A DNA stretch of 64,000 nt from Rhodococcus sp. 105337 (GTDB lineage: Bacteria; Actinomycetota; Actinomycetes; Mycobacteriales; Mycobacteriaceae): NCBI RefSeq assembly GCF_012844225.1, contig NZ_JABAGQ010000011.1, positions 62,001 to 126,000 on the forward strand, in the 5' to 3' direction. The notes beneath the pieces were generated by a model. That model was not told where the DNA came from. It did no database searches and worked only from the letters and a program-made list of their open reading frames with translations. Positions 28,989 to 37,360 of the stretch are shown here, piece after piece; position 1 is the stretch's first letter, and each line of letters begins with the position of its first letter. The translations under genes were made by a program, and so were the position numbers.

Positions 28989-29253
28989 CGCCACCTCCGG
29001 TTCCGCTGACGTCTCCCGGTCGTGCCGTAGTCACAGAACCTCGGTCCCCGGTGCCCGAGCCCGGCAATCCGGGACAACTCGGTCACATGTGAGCTACCGC
29101 ACACACACTAGTAGCGTTCGTGCCGCAGTTGTCAGCGATTTCGGATGCAGAATTCCGTCGCGCGTGTCCGCTCGGGAGCGAGGTACGGATGGGGTAGGTT
29201 CGTGCGCGCCGTTCGGTACGGAGCGGTCGGTTCGGTATCGGCCCGCGGGCGGT
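28989..29253 (-). promoter_or_regulatory. Upstream region of the nuo operon
   Basis: Non-coding stretch between nuoA and the receiver gene. No clear -35/-10 pair or operator can be assigned; a TACTAGT segment (29106-29112 region) is the only -10-like element noticed. The promoter is placed here only because the operon must start here. Confidence 0.3.
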
Positions 29254-29673
29254 TCAGCGGCCGGCCGGACGCAGCAGTCGTACCACTTCACGCGCGAGCG
29301 TCAGTGGATCGATCGGGCGCGTGACGACCGCCTCGGCACGTGACCAGGACGCGAGCCACGCGTCATCGGCTCTGCCTGTGAGCACCACGATCGGTGGGCA
29401 CGGATCGATCTCGTCCTTGAGCTGTTTCGCGATGCCGAGTCCGCCCGCGGGCGCCGTCTCACCGTCGAGTATCGCGAGGTCGACGTCGCCCGCGTCCATA
29501 TGTGCGATCACCACCGGCGCGGTGGCCACTTCGAGGTACTCGAGCCGGGGCAGGTCGGGGTGCACCCGGTCTCCGAGCGCCGACCTCAACTGCGCGCGCA
29601 CACCCGCGTCGTCGCTGTAGAGGAGTATCCGCAGCGGCGCGGAGGGGCTGGTGCTGTCGGGCGCGGCGGTCAC
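29254..29673 (-). CDS. Stand-alone response-regulator receiver protein next to nuo
   Basis: A 139-residue protein that is almost entirely one receiver domain, with no output domain. The acidic pair (YSDD), phospho-acceptor Asp (LAILDGE) and Thr (VVLTGR) are kept, but the conserved Lys is replaced by Arg (VVTRPIDP). A receiver-only gene at the same place before nuoA is known in mycobacteria (Rv3143 before Rv3145). That suggests a conserved link with respiration, perhaps through protein-protein contact. GTG start. Confidence 0.85.
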   Translation of the reverse strand: MTAAPDSTSPSAPLRILLYSDDAGVRAQLRSALGDRVHPDLPRLEYLEVATAPVVIAHMDAGDVDLAILDGETAPAGGLGIAKQLKDEIDPCPPIVVLTGRADDAWLASWSRAEAVVTRPIDPLTLAREVVRLLRPAGR

Positions 29674-29774
29674 GCGCCCGATGCTAGAGGCTCACCGGGC
29701 GAGCGGGGTGCATCCGGCGGGCGTCGGGACGCGTGTCGCCGGAGGCCGGTCCGAAGCGCTCGCTGCCGCCGGTC

Positions 29775-31017
29775 TCACAGTGCTCCCGACCGGGAGGCGC
29801 CGGCGCGGACCGTGACGGGTTCGGCGAAGGACTGCCGGACGGCGCGTTCGTAGGCACCGACAAGGTCGACGACGGCCCGTCCCCAGGAATAGCGCGTTTC
29901 GGCACGATCGCGCCCCGCGACACCGAAAGCGCCGTGCTGCACCGGATCAGCGATCAGTTCCCGTACGGCCGTAGCGACGGCGTGCGGGGAGCGCGGTGGT
30001 ACGAGGAGCCCGGTCACCCCGTCGACCACGATGTCGCGCAGGCTCGCGACTGCGGTCGCCACCACCGGGCGTCCGCACGCCATGGCCTCGAGCGCCACGA
30101 TCCCGAACGGTTCGTACCGCGACGGGCACAGCACCACGTCGGCCGAACGCAACAATGCGGGCATCCTGTCTCGCGTGACGTGCCCCTCCATGTGCACTCG
30201 CTCGCGCACCCCGAGTTCGTCGGCGAGCGCGAGCAATCGGTCCGTTTCGTCCGCCGCCGCGTCGTCGTGCGCGGCTCCCCCGGCGATGACGAGTTCGGTG
30301 TCGGGCAGCAGCGGCAACGCCGTGACGGCGGTGTCGAACCCGTCCTCCGGCGCCGGCCGCCCCGCCGCCACGAGCCGGTACCGTCCACGGGACGACGGGA
30401 CCGTGCCGAATCCGGCGACGGTGAAGTGGTCGACGTCGACGCCGGACGGGACTACCGACGTCCGTGTTCGTGGCAGACCCATCCGAGACAACTCGAAGAC
30501 TTGTTCCGAGCACGTCGCGACCACATGATGTGCTCCCTTCGCCAGCACACGTTCGAGCCGCATCCGGCTCGAAAGGTCCACCTCCCCACCGGATTGCAGC
30601 GCGGATTCGGCAACGCTGAGGGTGGCGAAGGTCTGCACGGTAGGGAGGGAGAGCGCTCGGGCGGCGAGTTGGGTGGCGATTCCCGATGTCCACGAATGCG
30701 CATGCGCGACGTCGGGACGGTGCCGCATCCAGTCCGCTTCCAGGAAGCCTGCGAACGTGCCCATCGTCGGCAGCACTTCGTCTTCCACCAGCGGGGCTGC
30801 CGGGCCCGCTGGTACATGGACCACCGTGTATCCGTGAGCTGTGGTGACGCGTTCGGGGAGATCAGGATTGTCGCGCCGGGTGTAGACGGTCACGTCGTGG
30901 CCCGCACGGGCGAGAGCGGGCGAACAACTCGGCACTATGCGCTTTCCGGCGGTCCGTGTCCGCACGCCCGCAGGTGGCGAGCGGGCTGATGTCGTCGGAT
31001 ACCATCGCGATTCGCAT
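29775..31017 (-). CDS. GT4-family glycosyltransferase with an apparent frameshift near its start
   Basis: The main frame (to about 30930) encodes a group 1/GT-B glycosyltransferase: SWTSGIATQLAARAL, VVPSGVDVDHF, the donor-site GRPAPEDG and EPFGIVALEAMACGRPVVA with the conserved E-x7-E. The real start is ATG at 31017 (behind AGAGGAAG), which gives MRIAMVSDDISPLA and later HSAEL, but in another frame. The two join if one base is removed from the GTTGTT run around 30921-30930 (minus strand), giving AELSPALARAGHDVTVYTRR. The usual GG-x-D-AGGQ donor loop is also degraded. Either a pseudogene or a sequencing error. Confidence 0.75.
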
Positions 31018-31488
31018 GATCTTCCTCTTTCTTCTTTCGCGTATTCCGGCGCGAGTGGGCTACTGCTGCCGGCCACGGCCGTAGCGCCGGTGCGCTCGAC
31101 AGCGGAAGGGCGGGGCCTCCCGCTGCGCGAGCGTTGTGTTCTTCGGATGCCGAGCGGGAGACGAGTCGGCCACTTGCGCTGATCCACCCGGTGATCCCGG
31201 GGTGCGCATGGCGAGGACCATGCTGACGACGCTGCCTGCAGGCACAGGACTCGGATCGTTCATCCACCCGTGACCGAGCGCCGGAGCCCATCGGGGGCGT
31301 GGAGAACACCTCGTCCAGAGTGCGGCGATGAGCCGTTCGAAATACGTCGGATCCATCAGCAGTGTCGCTTTCGCCTCGCCGGTGCCATGCGCGGCACGCG
31401 GTGCATTCGATGCGAGGGCGGCGCACTGCTGGACCGACCTATCGGTACCGGACTTGTACCCGCGGTACGGGAGCACCAAACATGCGAC
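31018..31488. other. About 470 bases without a recognisable gene
   Basis: Open frames occur on both strands but overlap each other, change register with the flanking palindrome and give Arg/Pro-rich translations without domains. One minus-strand stretch (MDPTYFERLIAALW) is slightly protein-like and could be a gene remnant. Nothing else seen. Confidence 0.4.
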
Positions 31489-31518
31489 GGGAGGGGCCGA
31501 CATATGTCGGCCCCTCCC
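31489..31518. terminator. Perfect 30-base palindrome, likely terminator of the manganese catalase gene
   Basis: GGGAGGGGCCGACAT at 31489-31503 is followed directly by its reverse complement (31504-31518). It lies about 100 bases downstream of the catalase stop codon. GC-rich with only a weak T tract (TTT) on the minus strand. Confidence 0.6.
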
Positions 31519-31620
31519 TGGTTCCTGCGCCCGAGCGCCGCTGTGCGTTTCCACTGCGGACCCGAACCACTCCGTGGTGTCCGTGGCCGCCGGGCACCGG
31601 CGACCGTCTCCCTCGCCTAC

Positions 31621-32541
31621 TCAGGGTTCGGTGTTGACTGCGTCCTTCATCTTGCCCATCAGCCCCTTCTCCGTGCCCAGCGCAGCCGAACGCGGCTCAC
31701 CCTGCGACCCGTCATAGGTCGCATACAGCTTCGGATCCGGCGGCGGCGCACTGGCCACATCACCGAGCGGAACCGGATCCGCCAGGAACGACATCGGCGT
31801 CGACCCGTCGGGACCGGTACCGTGCGCCCACCGGCCCTGATCCGACGCGACACCGTCCGACAGATGCCACAAGCTCGTGGCATGTTCGGAATGCTCCTCG
31901 TCGAACAACGCGTTCGGTGCGATCGGGGACGGCTCGATCCCGTCGGCCTGCAGTTCCTCGATCGCCGCGAGCCACAGATTCTGGTGGTACGTATCGCGCG
32001 CCAGGTTGAACTCGAGCATGTCCTTGACACCCGGATCGTCGGTCATGTGATACAAACGCGCGGTTTGTACCCGGCCCTGCGCTTCGGCAGCGACGTTGGC
32101 CCGGAAGTCGGCGAGCAGGTTGCCGCTCGCGACGATGAACCGTCCGTTCCAGGGCACACCGTTGCTGTCCGACAGCGTCGGTCCGCCGCCGGAGACGATG
32201 GCCTGTTGCGGGTCCATTCCGCCGAGCACGGCCGCGACGACGGGGTCGGCGGCGGCGTTCTTGGTCGATTCGGTGGCCGGTGCGCCTTCGAGGAGCCGGG
32301 CGACCATGGTGGCGATCATTTCGACGTGGCCGATTTCTTCGGTGGCGACGTCCATGATCATGTCCTTGTACTTGCCGGGCATCCGGCAGTTCCAACCCTG
32401 GAACAGGTACTGCATGGTGACGGTCATTTCGCCGTATGCGCCGCCGACGAGTTCTTGGAGTTTGCGGGCGTAGACGGGATCGGGCTTCTCGGGTTTGACG
32501 TCGAACTGGAGGTGATCTGTGTGACGGAACAAGGGTTTCAC
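31621..32541 (-). CDS. Manganese catalase
   Basis: A 306-residue non-haem catalase (2 H2O2 to 2 H2O + O2) with a dimanganese centre in a four-helix bundle. Ligand segments are visible: the Glu in GAYGEMTVTMQYLFQGW, Glu/His in ATEEIGHVEMI, Glu in AAEAQGRVQTARLY, and Glu/His in LEFNLARDTYHQNLW. The C-terminal 50 residues, with DPKLYATYD, wrap neighbouring subunits in the family. GTG start at 32541 behind AAAGG. Monocistronic, with a terminator-like palindrome downstream. Confidence 0.93.
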   Translation of the reverse strand: MKPLFRHTDHLQFDVKPEKPDPVYARKLQELVGGAYGEMTVTMQYLFQGWNCRMPGKYKDMIMDVATEEIGHVEMIATMVARLLEGAPATESTKNAAADPVVAAVLGGMDPQQAIVSGGGPTLSDSNGVPWNGRFIVASGNLLADFRANVAAEAQGRVQTARLYHMTDDPGVKDMLEFNLARDTYHQNLWLAAIEELQADGIEPSPIAPNALFDEEHSEHATSLWHLSDGVASDQGRWAHGTGPDGSTPMSFLADPVPLGDVASAPPPDPKLYATYDGSQGEPRSAALGTEKGLMGKMKDAVNTEP

Positions 32542-32709
32542 CTTTCAGGAGGTCGGCGCACAGTGCGTGCAGTAGCGGTGTCGTACCACCGCACAACGCG
32601 CCCAAACTCCTGGGGCGGATCTGTCCCTTTTCGGTTCGGCCGATGTCCGTCCCGGGAACACGTCGGCGCCCGGTGCCACACCGGTCGTTGCCCGTCACCG
32701 TGAAAACGA

Positions 32710-32747
32710 ATCCGGAGCGCCCCGCGTGTTGCGGACGCGCTCCGGAT
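32710..32747 (-). terminator. Intrinsic terminator after the small membrane protein gene
   Basis: Perfect 11-bp inverted repeat (32710-32720 with 32737-32747), loop 16 bases. On the minus strand it is followed by TCGTTTTC. It lies 13 bases past the stop of the gene at 32761-33045. Confidence 0.8.
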
Positions 32748-32760
32748 ACGGAGGCATTCA

Positions 32761-33045
32761 TCAGCCGTGACGGATCTCGAATACTCGTGGCGGAGGTGCG
32801 ATTTCGTGCCGAGCGGGACCCTGGACAGTTCCCCGTCCGATGATCGCGCCGGGCGCGATCATCAGGTGCGCCACGATGATGCACGCTCCGATGAGCAGCG
32901 ACGAGATCAGCCCCACCGAGTACGAACCGGTGAGTGCGGCAGCGACGAAGCCGATGGTGAGCATGCCGGAAAGAACAAGTATGGCGAGCATCCTCCGCTG
33001 CGACGACGGCGCGTTCTCGGATGCCTTTCGACGGTGTGCAGCCAT
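32761..33045 (-). CDS. Small two-helix membrane protein of unknown function
   Basis: A 94-residue protein with a basic N-terminus (AAHRRKASENAPSSQRR), two membrane helices (about 18-38 and 45-65) separated by a short GSYSVGL loop, and a polar C-terminal tail containing several Pro and Arg. No family recognised. ATG at 33045 behind GGAGAG; GTG one codon earlier is also possible. Single gene with its own terminator. Confidence 0.65.
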   Translation of the reverse strand: MAAHRRKASENAPSSQRRMLAILVLSGMLTIGFVAAALTGSYSVGLISSLLIGACIIVAHLMIAPGAIIGRGTVQGPARHEIAPPPRVFEIRHG

Positions 33046-33278
33046 CACGATCTCTCCGTTCCCTCCCTGGAGAACAGTTGCCGGACGCCCCCACGTCCGC
33101 ACCCCTGCCGACCGATGCCCTTCTCGGTACGACGGTGTGCACCTCCGCTGTCAACGGATTCGGCGTTCTGCTTCCCTTCCGCTCGAAGAGAGCGGGTTTG
33201 GTAACGGAAATACTATCAACTGTGACATACATCTCGCAATCGATTAGTGGCTCGTCACCGGCCTGTATCTGTCGACGA

Positions 33279-33947
33279 TCACCGCCGGTGCGCGTAGGCC
33301 CGGATGATGCCGTCGCCGACCGATTGCATGATCTGCACCATCACGATCAGCACGACCACGGCAACCAGAAGCACCGGCGTGTTGAACCGCTGGTAGCCGT
33401 ACACGATCGCGAAGTCGCCGAGTCCGCCGCCGCCGATGACACCGGCCATGGCGGAGTACCCGACGAGAAGGACCAGGGTGAGCGTCGCGCCGGCCACGAG
33501 AGGCGAGACGGCTTCGGGCAGGAGAACCTTCCGCACGATCTGCCCGGTCGACGCTCCCATCGCCTGGGCTGCTTCGACCCGGCCGCGCGGCACCTCCCGC
33601 AGCGCGGATTCGACGATCCGCGCGAAGAACGGGATGGCCCCGATGGTGAGCGGGACGATCGCCGCCGTCGGACCGATCGCTGTACCGACGATCGCCCGGG
33701 TGACTCCGATCAGCGCGATGAGCAGGATCAGGAACGGCAACGACCGGAACAGGTTCACGATCACACCGAGCACCGTATTGAGTGTCCGCCGCGGCAGGAG
33801 GCCCGACGGGGAGGTGACCTGCAGGACGATGCCCACCAGCACTCCCCCGATCACCGTGAGCACGAACGACACCGTGACCATGTACAGCGTTTCGAGGGTC
33901 GCCTCCCACACTTCGGGCAAGGAGTCGTACCACGTGAGCTTGTTCAT
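33279..33947 (-). CDS. metI: Methionine ABC transporter permease MetI
   Basis: A 222-residue inner-membrane permease with about five helices. It has the family EAA-type loop EAAQAMGASTGQIVRKVLLPEA, which contacts the MetN ATPase, and the GGGGLGDFAIVYGYQ block. It follows metN by 13 bases, forming metQ-metN-metI downstream of the 2OG oxygenase. Confidence 0.94.
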   Translation of the reverse strand: MNKLTWYDSLPEVWEATLETLYMVTVSFVLTVIGGVLVGIVLQVTSPSGLLPRRTLNTVLGVIVNLFRSLPFLILLIALIGVTRAIVGTAIGPTAAIVPLTIGAIPFFARIVESALREVPRGRVEAAQAMGASTGQIVRKVLLPEAVSPLVAGATLTLVLLVGYSAMAGVIGGGGLGDFAIVYGYQRFNTPVLLVAVVVLIVMVQIMQSVGDGIIRAYAHRR

Positions 33948-33960
33948 CGCGGATGTGACC

Positions 33961-34980
33961 TCATTCGGTGAGTCCCTCCAGTTCGGTCCCCGCGCCCCAC
34001 GACAGGGTCAGGTGCGGGTGCTGGTCCACGAATCGTTCGACCCGGGCGTGGTCGGTGTCCGTCGTGAATCGCAAACGCATCCGGCCGACGGTCACGTCGC
34101 CCACCTGCTCGACGCGCCCGCCGACGACGGCGATATCGGCGTCCGCAGCCCGGATCATCTGGGACAGCCACGGCCCGTGCGCCGCGTCTCCGATCGCCGT
34201 GACCACCGCGGTGTCGGCGCTCGACCCCAGAGAGGGGTCGTCACCGACCGGCAGCATCGCGGCACCGAGCGCAGAGTCGGGCGAGGCGACGAGGTCGGTG
34301 ATGCGCCCGGTCTCCACGATCCGGCCGGCTTCGAGTCGCGCCGCCGACGTGCAGATTCTGCGTAGCACCCCGAGTTCGTGGGTGATCACCACAACCGTCA
34401 CGCCCAGGGTGCGGTTCACCTCGGCGACGAGGTCGAGAACCTGCTCGGTGGTGTCGGGGTCGAGGGCGCTGGTCGCTTCGTCGCACAGCAGCACCTCGGG
34501 TTCTGCGGCGAGCGCGCGCGCAATGCCGACGCGTTGCTGCTGGCCGCCCGACAACTGGGACGGGTAGCTCTTCTCCTTGCCGGACAGGCCGACGAGGTCG
34601 ATCAGCGACGCCGCGCGGGCGCGCCGCTCGTCCTTGCCCAAGCCGGCGAGTTCGAGTGGCAACTCGATGTTGCGGAGGACGGTGCGCGAGTGCAGCAGGT
34701 TGAACTGCTGGAAGACGGTGCCGATCCGGCGCCGGGCGGAGCGCAGTTCGGCCCCGGAGAGAGTCGACAGGTCGTCCCCGCCGAGAAGGATGCGACCCGA
34801 CGTGGGCTTTTCGAGGAGGTTCAGGCACCGGAGAAGAGTGGATTTACCCGATCCGGACGGACCCACGATGCCGAAGATCTCTCCGTCCGGGATGTCGAGA
34901 GAAACCCCTCGCAACGCCGCGACCTCCCCGGCGCCACCGGCGTCGGGGAAGGTCTTGACGAGGTTGTCGACGACGATCAT
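33961..34980 (-). CDS. metN: Methionine ABC transporter ATP-binding protein MetN
   Basis: A 339-residue ATPase of the D/L-methionine importer. Walker A GPSGSGKST is near residue 39, the signature LSGGQQQR near 142 and Walker B LLCDEATSALDP near 162; a C-terminal NIL/ACT-like domain (about 265-339) binds methionine and gives trans-inhibition. Start at the ATG at 34980, overlapping the metQ stop by one base. Confidence 0.94.
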   Translation of the reverse strand: MIVVDNLVKTFPDAGGAGEVAALRGVSLDIPDGEIFGIVGPSGSGKSTLLRCLNLLEKPTSGRILLGGDDLSTLSGAELRSARRRIGTVFQQFNLLHSRTVLRNIELPLELAGLGKDERRARAASLIDLVGLSGKEKSYPSQLSGGQQQRVGIARALAAEPEVLLCDEATSALDPDTTEQVLDLVAEVNRTLGVTVVVITHELGVLRRICTSAARLEAGRIVETGRITDLVASPDSALGAAMLPVGDDPSLGSSADTAVVTAIGDAAHGPWLSQMIRAADADIAVVGGRVEQVGDVTVGRMRLRFTTDTDHARVERFVDQHPHLTLSWGAGTELEGLTE

Positions 34981-35816
34981 CAGTTCGTGGGCTGGACCGG
35001 AACGACGGAACCCGAGTAGGTCTCCTCGATCCACGCAGCGGTTTCCGGCGACTCGAGAGCGTCCGCGAGTGCGACCACCGCGGGGTCGTTCTCGTTCTCG
35101 GCGCGCACGACGAGCAGGTTGGAGAAGGGGTTGCCGTCGACCTGCTCGGTGACGATGCCGTCCTCGGCCGGGGTGAGTCCGGCCTCGAGGGCGTAGTTGG
35201 AGTTGATGACGGCGGCGGTGACCTGCGCGTCGTCGAGCTGACGCGCGAGCTGGGGCCGCTCGATCGCCAGGAACTTCAGGTTCTTCGGATTCGCGGTGAT
35301 GTTCGATTCGGTGACCACCGACAGATCTGCCCGGTCGAACGGCACGTCCATCTCGATCAGCCCGGCCGATTCGAGCAGGTACAGCGCGCGGGCGTAGTTG
35401 GTGGTGTCACGCGGCACCGCGATGGTGTCGCCGTCCTTCAACTCGTCGAGCGACCCGATCTTGTTCGAGTACAGGCTCAGCGGCTCGAGGTGCACGTCGG
35501 CGACAGCGACGAGATCGTCGACACCGTTCTGCTTCTGCCAGTCGATCAGGTACGGCTCGTGCTGGAAGAAGTTCGCGTCAACGTCACCGGCTTCGAGCAA
35601 CTCGTTGGGATCGACCTCACCGGTGATGTCGAGGATGTCGAGCTGGTAGTCGCCGAGCGCACCGGTGCTCACGAGGTGATCGAGGATCTCGACGTGCGGC
35701 GTGGACGAGGCCGAGATCCGCAGGGTGTTCTCGTCTCCTCCGGACGACGAGCAGGCTGCCAGGCCGAGGGCGAGGGTGAAAGCGGTGGTCGCGACGACGG
35801 TACGACGCAGGAACAT
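34980..35816 (-). CDS. metQ: Methionine-binding lipoprotein MetQ/NlpA family
   Basis: A 278-residue binding lipoprotein. Lipobox LGLAAC sits at residues 17-22. The mature domain has the NlpA/MetQ hallmarks SSTPHVEIL, NFFQHEPYL, VAVPRDTTNYARAL-type segment and INSNYALEAGL. It should deliver methionine or analogues to MetNI. ATG start. About 170 bases separate it from the upstream oxygenase gene; a short CTGCCG/CGGCAG hairpin (35846-35862) lies in the gap, but no known methionine riboswitch was recognised. Confidence 0.93.
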   Translation of the reverse strand: MFLRRTVVATTAFTLALGLAACSSSGGDENTLRISASSTPHVEILDHLVSTGALGDYQLDILDITGEVDPNELLEAGDVDANFFQHEPYLIDWQKQNGVDDLVAVADVHLEPLSLYSNKIGSLDELKDGDTIAVPRDTTNYARALYLLESAGLIEMDVPFDRADLSVVTESNITANPKNLKFLAIERPQLARQLDDAQVTAAVINSNYALEAGLTPAEDGIVTEQVDGNPFSNLLVVRAENENDPAVVALADALESPETAAWIEETYSGSVVPVQPTN

Positions 35817-35987
35817 CGGGTACTACCTTCCGTTGTGGAACTGCCGGTGCTCGGCAGGGTGGAACTGTGGGAGCGCCCCGGACGACGCGGGATCACGCAG
35901 TCCGGACGGGTCGGCTCTCAGGCTACGGCGGACGTGTGGTCGGGCCGGACGAATCCGGCGGTGCGGGGGCGGCAGGCGACGACGCGG

Positions 35988-37013
35988 TCATCGGCCGAGT
36001 TCGAACGAGCGGAGCAACTCCGCGTGGTACCGATCGGTGACATTGGGATGAGCACGCAACCGGGATTTGAGCGCGTTCAGTCCGTACACCGCGTGCAGCG
36101 CTCCGCCGTGCGCGTCGTGTCCCACGCCCCGCGCCGCGGCCGCCAGATGATCCGGCAGCGGGAGGGTGGGCAGCGCTTTGTCGAGTGCGGGATTGAGGAA
36201 GAACGGCAGGGACACCCGATCCGTTCCTGTTGACGGCGGTTCGACGCGGTGGACGGTCGCCGTGAGATATCCGCCGGTGGCCACCTCGAGCAGTTCGCCG
36301 ATGTTGACGAGAAGGTGCCCCGGGAGCGGATCGACCTCGAACCATGCGCCGTCGCGCTGCACCTGAAAGCCGGTGCTCCCGGGTTCGGGGTACAGAAGGG
36401 TCAGCGCGCCGACATCCTTGTGGCTGCCCACTCCCTGGTCGGTCACCGATCGATCGTGGCCGGGATAGCGCACGATCTTGAGCAACGGGTCCGGGTGGGC
36501 GAAGGCCTCGTCGAAGAAATCTGCGGGGGCCCCCAGGGATTCGGCCCAGGCGCGCAGCAAGCGGAGACCGACCACCTGGAGTCGGTCCATCCACTCCACT
36601 GCTGCCGGGCGCAACTGCGGAACCTGCGCGGGCCACAGGTTCGGTCCGTGGAGCACCTCCCAGGGACGCGCCGGATCGAACTCGGCGACGGCGTCGCGTT
36701 CCGGCCCGATGTCGAGTTGTTCGCGCCAGTCGACGTGGCCCTGGGTGCGCTCACCGCCGACCCGGGTGTAACCGCGGAAGTGTGGTGAGTGGCTGTTCTC
36801 GACCTCGAGTTTGGCGGCGTCGGGAAGCGCGAAGAACTCGCGGGAGGCAGCAATCAGGCGATCGGCCGCCGCGGGATCGATTCCGTGGCCGGCGAGGTGG
36901 AAGAAGCCGATCTCGTGCGTGACGGTGCGAAGACGGTCGAGCGCAGCATCGCGTGTTTCGGGTGCATCGAAGTCGGCGAGATCGATGACGGGAAGTGCCG
37001 TCGAATCGGACAT
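35988..37013 (-). CDS. 2-oxoglutarate/Fe(II)-dependent oxygenase, isopenicillin-N-synthase family
   Basis: A 341-residue oxygenase. An N-terminal DIOX_N domain (about 8-110, with GFFHLAGHGI) is followed by a jelly-roll core. The Fe(II) triad is visible as His and Asp in GSHKDVGAL and a distal His in TATVHRVEP; the 2-oxoglutarate-binding Arg/Ser lie in TDRVSLPFF. The substrate is unknown, but the gene lies between a poly-cysteine leader peptide and a methionine importer, so a role in sulfur-compound use is likely (inference). ATG at 37013 with AAAGGAT upstream; the preceding region carries a hairpin (37028-37073). Confidence 0.85.
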   Translation of the reverse strand: MSDSTALPVIDLADFDAPETRDAALDRLRTVTHEIGFFHLAGHGIDPAAADRLIAASREFFALPDAAKLEVENSHSPHFRGYTRVGGERTQGHVDWREQLDIGPERDAVAEFDPARPWEVLHGPNLWPAQVPQLRPAAVEWMDRLQVVGLRLLRAWAESLGAPADFFDEAFAHPDPLLKIVRYPGHDRSVTDQGVGSHKDVGALTLLYPEPGSTGFQVQRDGAWFEVDPLPGHLLVNIGELLEVATGGYLTATVHRVEPPSTGTDRVSLPFFLNPALDKALPTLPLPDHLAAAARGVGHDAHGGALHAVYGLNALKSRLRAHPNVTDRYHAELLRSFELGR

Positions 37014-37027
37014 GCGGAGGATCCTTT

Positions 37028-37073
37028 CGAACCGTGGCGGGCTCGGGTGACGAGGCCAACGGCGCACGGTTCG
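37028..37073 (-). promoter_or_regulatory. Hairpin abutting the oxygenase ribosome-binding site
   Basis: Perfect 9-bp inverted repeat (37028-37036 with 37065-37073), loop 28 bases, between the leader peptide and the oxygenase start. On the RNA, its 3' arm ends right before AAAGGAT. A candidate attenuator or RBS-control element. Confidence 0.5.
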
Positions 37074-37128
37074 GGGGACGGATTTCGGGCACGGCTCCCG
37101 AGGGGGACCTATGCCCCGGTCGGGGGTA

Positions 37129-37209
37129 TCAGCGGCAGGCGCAACAACACGACGTGGCGGCGACGCCCGCACGTGTGTGCATGTCCTGTGCTCGATTCAT
37201 GCCGAACAT
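37129..37209 (-). CDS. Poly-cysteine leader peptide upstream of the oxygenase/metQNI operon
   Basis: A 26-codon ORF on the minus strand ending in Ser-Cys-Cys-Cys-Ala-Cys-Arg-stop, too short for normal gene calling. ATG at 37209 has GGAGGGG four bases upstream; internal ATGs at 37200 and 37182 are alternatives. Short ORFs with Cys runs are known in mycobacteria as cysteine-responsive attenuators: ribosome stalling at the Cys codons when cysteine is low changes expression of sulfur genes downstream. Here the next genes are a 2OG oxygenase and the MetQNI importer. A -10-like TAGGGT lies at 37234-37239. Confidence 0.75.
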   Translation of the reverse strand: MFGMNRAQDMHTRAGVAATSCCCACR

Positions 37210-37333
37210 GTCCCCTCCGATGGGTCGGGCTCGACCCTAGACGACAGCAAAACCACCGAGTGGTCGATACGAGGCTAATCGTCGACGCGGCGGTCGGGCA
37301 AATCGTCCATCTGCGGCACACCGTTGCCAGCAC

Positions 37334-37360
37334 GCTGTCATGCTGACAGCATACTGTCAT
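37334..37360 (+). promoter_or_regulatory. Probable MarR operator at the DJ-1/MarR operon start
   Basis: GCTGTCA-TGC-TGACAGC is a perfect 7-3-7 inverted repeat (37334-37350), followed by a third half-site CTGTCAT (37354-37360) overlapping the ATG at 37359. The operon's second gene encodes a MarR repressor. Confidence 0.6.

Noticed and set aside
31270-32703. 477-codon plus-strand ORF over the manganese catalase locus
   Set aside because: Overlaps the catalase gene and the terminator palindrome and has no protein-like features.
35817-35987. Possible SAM or methionine riboswitch before metQ
   Set aside because: Only a short CTGCCG/CGGCAG hairpin was found; the conserved cores of SAM-I, SAM-II or SAM-IV were not recognised.
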